From the NCBI GenBank assembly GCA_030685235.1, contig MU839212.1:1-64000 (forward strand): a stretch of DNA of 64,000 nucleotides. Reading direction: 5' to 3'. The notes beneath the pieces were generated by a model. That model was not told the origin of the DNA and ran no database searches. It saw only the letters and a program-made list of their open reading frames with translations. Positions 59,524-64,000 of the stretch are shown piece after piece. This stretch comes from Copromyces sp. CBS 386.78. Its lineage: Eukaryota > Ascomycota > Sordariomycetes > Sordariales > Sordariaceae. The translations under genes were made by a program, and so were the position numbers. Each line of letters starts with the position of its first letter. The stretch's first letter is position 1.

Positions 59524-60600
59524 CCCGTGCCACGCCCCCACTTTTTCGGTTCTCGTTGACTCGCACCCCCTAAAGTGGGTGCTCACGACCAATACGGCCA
59601 ACCCAGCACAACGGCCAGATCGCAACGATTTCGAGCTTCCTGTAAACCTCTTTCTTTTTGTATTATCAACAACTATAATACTACATCGCATCGCTTCCAG
59701 AAATCACCAGTTAATAATGGAAGGCCGTCTCCAACGCGCTATCGATTTTTATCACGAAAATCCCGACGTCCTAGTCACCCAACTGTGTAAAACCTTTAAA
59801 GTGCCCCGCAAGCGCCTCCGCAACCGTATTAAGGGGATCCCTCCTAAGAAAGGCTTTCCCGCGTACAATACTAAGCTAACGGCAATTAATAAGAAGGCTT
59901 TATATAATTATATTGACCGTCTCGATAGGATTAACTTTACTATACGTCCTAAATTCGTTTAAGACGCTGCAAATTATTTACTTCAAAGTAAACTATCACT
60001 GGATAAGTTCGACGAAAATAACCCGCCCCGCGTTAGTTACAATTAGGTATCGTAATTTATTAAACGTTACGAATATCCTAAAGTTAAGTAAAAGAAAATA
60101 GATAATACCTAGAAAGATAATAAAGATATAAAGAAGGTATATAAACCTAGTCCGAATAAATATACTAGTAACTAATAGTGTATTAACGGATAGGTAGCGG
60201 CTTACTTTGAAAAACTTTACGACCTCTTTTAATAAGAAGGCTTCCTACTATTAAATATATAGAATATAGACGAGACTAGTTTCCGTATCGGTATGGGGAA
60301 AAATTAACTCGTTATTATAAAGCGGAAGCGTATATACTACTTCGCTATACCCGAGAACCGTAAATTAATTACCTATATCGAAGCAATCTCTATAATTGGC
60401 TAATACTACCTAACCTTTATAATTTTTATTAGGTAATTCTATATAAATAACTAATATAATATCTAAGAATTAGATCCCTATAACATAGTCTTTCCTTGGG
60501 CGGAGCCGGATATGCCCGAGGAAGACAGTGAAACGCCTAGAAATCTAAATCTTTTAAAAAAGAAATTTTTTTTTTTTTAAAAAAAAAAAAACTTATGAAT
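59524..60600 (+). mobile_element. Fot1/pogo-type (Tc1-mariner) transposon relic, 3' part RIP-degraded and truncated
   Basis: The element probably starts after the TA at 59522-59523 with CCCGTGCCACGCCCCCACTT, then subterminal copies of an AAAGTGGG/CCCACTTT motif (59538-59582). The transposase frame starts at 59717. Up to about 59950 the sequence has normal base composition; beyond that it turns AT-rich abruptly and stops appear. No matching 3' terminal repeat was found, and homology fades at an A/T homopolymer block (60555-60595). So the 3' end is lost or unrecognisable. Confidence 0.7.
59717..60550 (+). pseudogene. Fot1/pogo transposase, broken
   Basis: The first 81 codons (59717-59959) are intact: an HTH-psq domain (MEGRLQRAIDFYHENPDVLV..CKTFKVPRKRLRNRI), then the start of the CENP-B-type HTH (LTAINKKALYNYIDRLDRI). 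After TAA at 59960 the same frame continues recognisably as DAANYLLQSKL, FIKRYEYPK, YFEKLYDLF and the first catalytic Asp region DETSFRIGMGKN (~60262), with TAA/TAG replacing expected Gln/Trp codons. The last readable part is FPWAEPDMPEEDSETPRNLN (~60490). Not functional. Confidence 0.85.
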
Positions 60601-61225
60601 TAAATTCCTTTAAACTAAAATTCCCCTTTGATTAGACGGTATACGGACCTTTAATAAAGTACATAATAACTATTATTTAATTATTTATTTTAAAATATTT
60701 TTATTTTTTTAATTAAGGTTATTAATTAATAATTTCTAAAAAGGATTTATTTATTCAATAGTTTAAATTAAGATTACTCTTCGATTAGAAGGTATACAAA
60801 CTTATAATTGGGTATATAATAACCGCTCTTTTACTCTAATTATTTTACTTTATTTTAATTCTTATAATTAAGGTTATTATTAACATTTTCTATAAGAAAT
60901 TTATTTATTAAATCTTTTAAACTAGGATTTCCCCTTCAATAGAGGGCGTGCTAACTTCTAGCCCAGTTCATTATGATAGGCATTTTTTTCTGATCATTTT
61001 GATATTCTTTTTGTAAGGTTAGCATTATCCGTTAATATTTTCATTTTTTAGAAGACCTATCCGTCAAATTTTTTTAAACTAAGATTTCTCCTTAATTAAA
61101 AGGCGCACGGACCTCTACCTAGGTATAAAATAACCGCCTTTCTTTTAAGATTATTTTAATACCATTTTTATCTTTAGGGTTAGGGTTATTAGTATTAGAA
61201 AAAACTTGGTCATTTCTTATTTCCT
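60600..61225 (+). repeat. four tandem copies of a ~155-bp AT-rich repeat
   Basis: The anchor TTTAAACTAAAATTCCCC recurs in diverged form at 60609, 60762, 60916 and 61073 (spacings 153, 154, 157). Each copy continues with a GATTAGAnGG-like segment, an ATAATAACY block and an AAGGTTA element. Copies differ mainly by transitions, as after RIP. In the last copy the AAGGTTA position reads TTAGGGTTAGGG. Confidence 0.75.
61174..61185 (+). repeat. interstitial telomere-like TTAGGG x2
   Basis: Two perfect TTAGGG units, the Neurospora telomere repeat, at the end of the tandem array. Other copies carry AAGGTTA at the same place, so this is the least mutated unit rather than a telomere end. Two units could occur by chance. 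Confidence 0.5.
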
Positions 61226-61962
61226 TATCGCTTCGTGCACGGGCCTCCCGAGTTTGGCAATTCGAAAGAATTGCCTAATTGGGAACATGGGCTCCGCAAT
61301 TAATTGCACGTTGGCCCATTATAGACAGAACCGCCGCTCCTTCCAGTTTTAGCGCCTCGGTGGGCTCACGGACCACGACCTTTGGTGCGGTTCTTCCATA
61401 ACACCTTTAGTAAGCCCGACCTCAGCGCCTCCACGGTGGAAGGATGGGCGTTTCAATAATTATCGCTACGGTAGTAATTAGGTATTTAAACGACTAATTA
61501 TCTTTCGAATAGTTAAAGTATTAGGATAAATATTCAAAGAAGGTTCAATAAGGTAAAAAGCGGTTGCTTATACTCGATAGCTATAGATTATACTATACTT
61601 AGGAATTTCTACAGTACTATAATAATAATAGTATTATAATATTTAGCTTACCTCCCCATCTTATTTATCTCCTTCAACCTCTAAATATAATAGTCTTTCA
61701 ACCGTTGAAATACTACTACTCTAAAATTCTCAATATATTAATTCGTAACAGTTGAATTAAAATTATGAAATTCGATTTCTTAAGTATAATCGAAGGTATA
61801 CAATAGAAGGTATTTAAGGAGTTAATAATTTAGTTAGCGTTTAAGAAAATAGGTATTTACCCCTTTAAACCCCAGGTATAGTATTTTACCCCCTCTCTAG
61901 CATTTTATATACTTTCTAGCGTTTTATATACTTTCTAGTTGATACCGGATTGGTATCGCTAG
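61226..61962. other. mixed-composition spacer between tandem repeat and LTR
   Basis: 61240-61450 is GC-richer than its surroundings and may be a fragment of another repeat that escaped RIP. The rest is AT-rich with RIP-like composition. A direct repeat of about 20 bases (CATTTTATATACTTTCTAGC / GTTTTATATACTTTCTAG) lies at 61901-61938. No gene. Confidence 0.4.
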
Positions 61963-62232
61963 TGTTACATACTAGAAAGACTAGTATGCGCACGTGACTA
62001 TAGCACGTAACAGTGGTTACGTCACGGTCAATTAACCGTGACCGCGACTATAGTCGCAACCATAGGTCGCAACCCCATATAAGTGGGGCTTGTAAATTAG
62101 ATAAGGATCGTTCGTATACGATAACTATAAGATTATCGCGTACAATCGATCCCCTTTCGAAATTCTTCCTAAAATTATTACTTTATATACAATAAAATTA
62201 ATAATATATTATTATATTTTTCTTAATACCCT
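61963..62232 (+). repeat. probable 5' LTR of a retrotransposon
   Basis: Starts TGTTACATACTAGAAAG and ends near CTATTACA. Inside are short palindromic blocks (CACGTGACTATAGCACGT, GACTATAGTC) and a TATA-like CATATAAGTGGGG at about 62073, as in an LTR promoter. The bases just after the end resemble a RIP-altered initiator-tRNA primer site (TATTAAATAGTAGTTAT). The second LTR would lie outside the window, so this is a single-copy inference. Confidence 0.5.
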
Positions 62233-64000
62233 ATTACAATATTAAATAGTAGTTATAATTAAGATTGCTTCGACTTGAACTACATTATACTATTATTACT
62301 AAACGGTCGTATTAAAGCGATTTTTATTAACGTTACGTACGTGATAACTTTTATTCTACGAAAGAGTAGGAAGTATTTTTAAAGTACGTAAAACGAATTT
62401 AAATACTTTTGCGACTATATAAATTACTTTTCTTCCCTTAAAAAGCGTCCTATTTATTTAATTAATATAATCTAATTATTATTCCGTATTTATCGATTAC
62501 TGAACTTAAGTACGTAATCGTTTCCCCCTTTTCGGCGAATTTGGGTAATTGCGAAGGCTTTTATTTCTATTATATTGCTCTACCCCCTATACGGCGAATT
62601 TAAGTAACTGTATTTATTATTACTTAGATTTTAATAATCGTAAGATTTATTAGACGTTAAAGGTTTCCCCTATTACCGAATTTAGGTACGTAGTAGTATC
62701 CGCTCTTATTTTATTCCTAATTATATATTCTTTGTATTAATCCCCTAATTATTATTGTTGTAAGATCGTATATTTAAGTTTATATTTATCCTTACGTACT
62801 TTAGGAAGTATAATAACTATTATACTAAGTATATTTGTCGAGTCCGACGATTATATATTGGGCGGGCGTAATATCTAGCTTACGTCCGAAATCGGTTCTA
62901 ATCCCCTCCGCCGCTACCGATAATATAATAGTTTTTAAAATTCGTTGTATATTTAAGATCGTTACTTCGAAGACGCTTTCTAAGATTCGATTTATATTAA
63001 GAGTGAGGCCGATTTATACTAATTAGATTTTCTAAATAAATTACGTATTACTACTGTTATTAAACCTTGTAGATAAACTTTATTAATAAATATATATATT
63101 CTTCTAGTAGCGGACCTTCGTTATACGATTTACTACCCCTCTATAAATTATTTAAAGGACGACTTCTCTCCGCGAAAGTAAAATACTATAACCGAATGCG
63201 AAAAAGGGTCCCTAACCCGAGCTGAGTACGATTTTAAGACGATAAGTCTACTACGTATAGACCCTAATAAACCGCTTCTAATGCGTCCTAAGAAGTTTAA
63301 TAATAATAGGGAATTTATAGACTATTTCGATTCTAAATTCGATTAATAAATTAATACCTTATTTAATAAAATTACTTTTTAGGTAATAAAATTTTAAAAT
63401 AATTTAAATGAAAATCGGAAAAAAATTAATGGTTTAATAACGTATTATGCTAATAAGATCTCTATAGCTCTAAAGAAATCCAATAAGGTAATAGAAGCCT
63501 CGTATATTAGCTAGTGTTGCGATATTAATTTAGATTTTAATTTCGCTTTAGAGAAATAGTCGGAATTAAATTAATAATAGTTTAATATAGTTATAAATAA
63601 AATATTTAAAAATATTAAAACCCTTCTTAAATCTGTAATTAAAGACTTCGCTAATTAATAAAAGGAAACCGTTAAAATTATTATAGAAAATGTTACTTAA
63701 GAGGTTAATAACGTACGTATAGAAGTTATTAAAGAAATCCGTAAGGAAATATTAAAAAGTCTATCTAATAACCCTTATATACTTCCTAATCCGATTAAAC
63801 TTTAATATAAGGAAGATAAGGGTCCTATAACCCCGTATTGTTCCGATAAGCCCGCTTTTCGAAGATTAGGTGATATTTTCGGTAGACTATTTTAAATTAC
63901 AATAGAAAGCGTGCTAGAAGAGTAATAAACTGGTTAATCCTAGTAAAAAGTCCTATTTCCTAATAACCCCTTTAAAAACTACGCTGGTTTTACTCTATAT
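62233..64000 (+). mobile_element. RIP-degraded retrotransposon interior (gag-like), runs off right edge
   Basis: AT-rich with stop-riddled frames. From about 63290 one + strand frame reads PKKFNNNREFIDYFDSKF, KKINGLITYYANKISIALKK and FALEKxSELN, with TAA/TAG mostly where Gln would fit. This pattern resembles a retrotransposon gag. Later text is Lys/Ile/Glu-rich. 62233-63150 holds no readable protein. Superfamily undecided (gypsy or copia); no protease or RT is within the window. Confidence 0.55.

Noticed and set aside
61171..61190. Chromosome end
   Set aside because: Only two TTAGGG units embedded in a tandem repeat, with further transposon sequence on both sides.

Overview
The window is genomic DNA of a filamentous ascomycete, most likely a Neurospora or close Sordariales relative. 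Three things show this: short introns (47-119 bases) with GT..AG ends and CTAAC branch points, protein families typical of Pezizomycotina, and abrupt AT-rich islands. In those islands transposon reading frames are riddled with TAA/TAG in place of CAA/CAG/TGG, the signature of repeat-induced point mutation (RIP). The species is inferred, not proven.

Layout. 1-5131 is a RIP-destroyed chromodomain-type Ty3/gypsy element with a younger 438-base inverted-repeat element inserted in it. It ends about 220 bases before the Nic96/Nup93 nucleoporin gene (+, 5354-8916). Next come an aldo/keto reductase (-, 9752-10956) and a dihydrodiol/D-xylose dehydrogenase-like oxidoreductase (+, 11994-13304), divergently transcribed from one promoter region; a Trm9-like tRNA methyltransferase (+, 15585-16985); a two-repeat Myb-like protein (-, 19518-20860); a 6.7 kb stretch without a recognisable gene; tubulin cofactor B (+, 27524-28303); a PA-TM-RING type ubiquitin ligase (+, 31048-32786); a tRNA-like pol III gene (33886-34037); an eleven-exon polytopic membrane protein (+, 36319-38388); and a secreted GH128 glucanase (-, 39783-40916).

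42166-46255 is a complete RIP-inactivated hAT transposon with target duplications. An 840-base inverted-repeat element, itself with target duplications, sits inside it. After a gene-poor 3.7 kb come an SPT23/MGA2-like membrane-tethered transcription factor (-, 49978-54225) and an Nha1/Sod2-type Na+/H+ antiporter (-, 56875-58857). From about 59524 to the end lies a second heterochromatin-like block: a Fot1/pogo relic, four copies of a ~155-base tandem repeat with a telomere-like TTAGGG pair, and the LTR plus gag-like start of another retroelement running off the window.

The host genes are mostly housekeeping (nuclear pore, tRNA wobble modification, tubulin folding, lipid-sensing transcription, ion homeostasis, cell wall) and form no obvious cluster. 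The most novel content is (a) two non-autonomous elements at distant sites that share the same terminal architecture and 8-base target duplications and appear to define one family, both sitting inside RIP-killed transposons; (b) a TAG stop in the polytopic membrane protein followed by 45 in-frame, coding-like, Ser/Arg-rich codons; and (c) a perfect-stem tRNA cloverleaf interrupted by a ~79-base insert.
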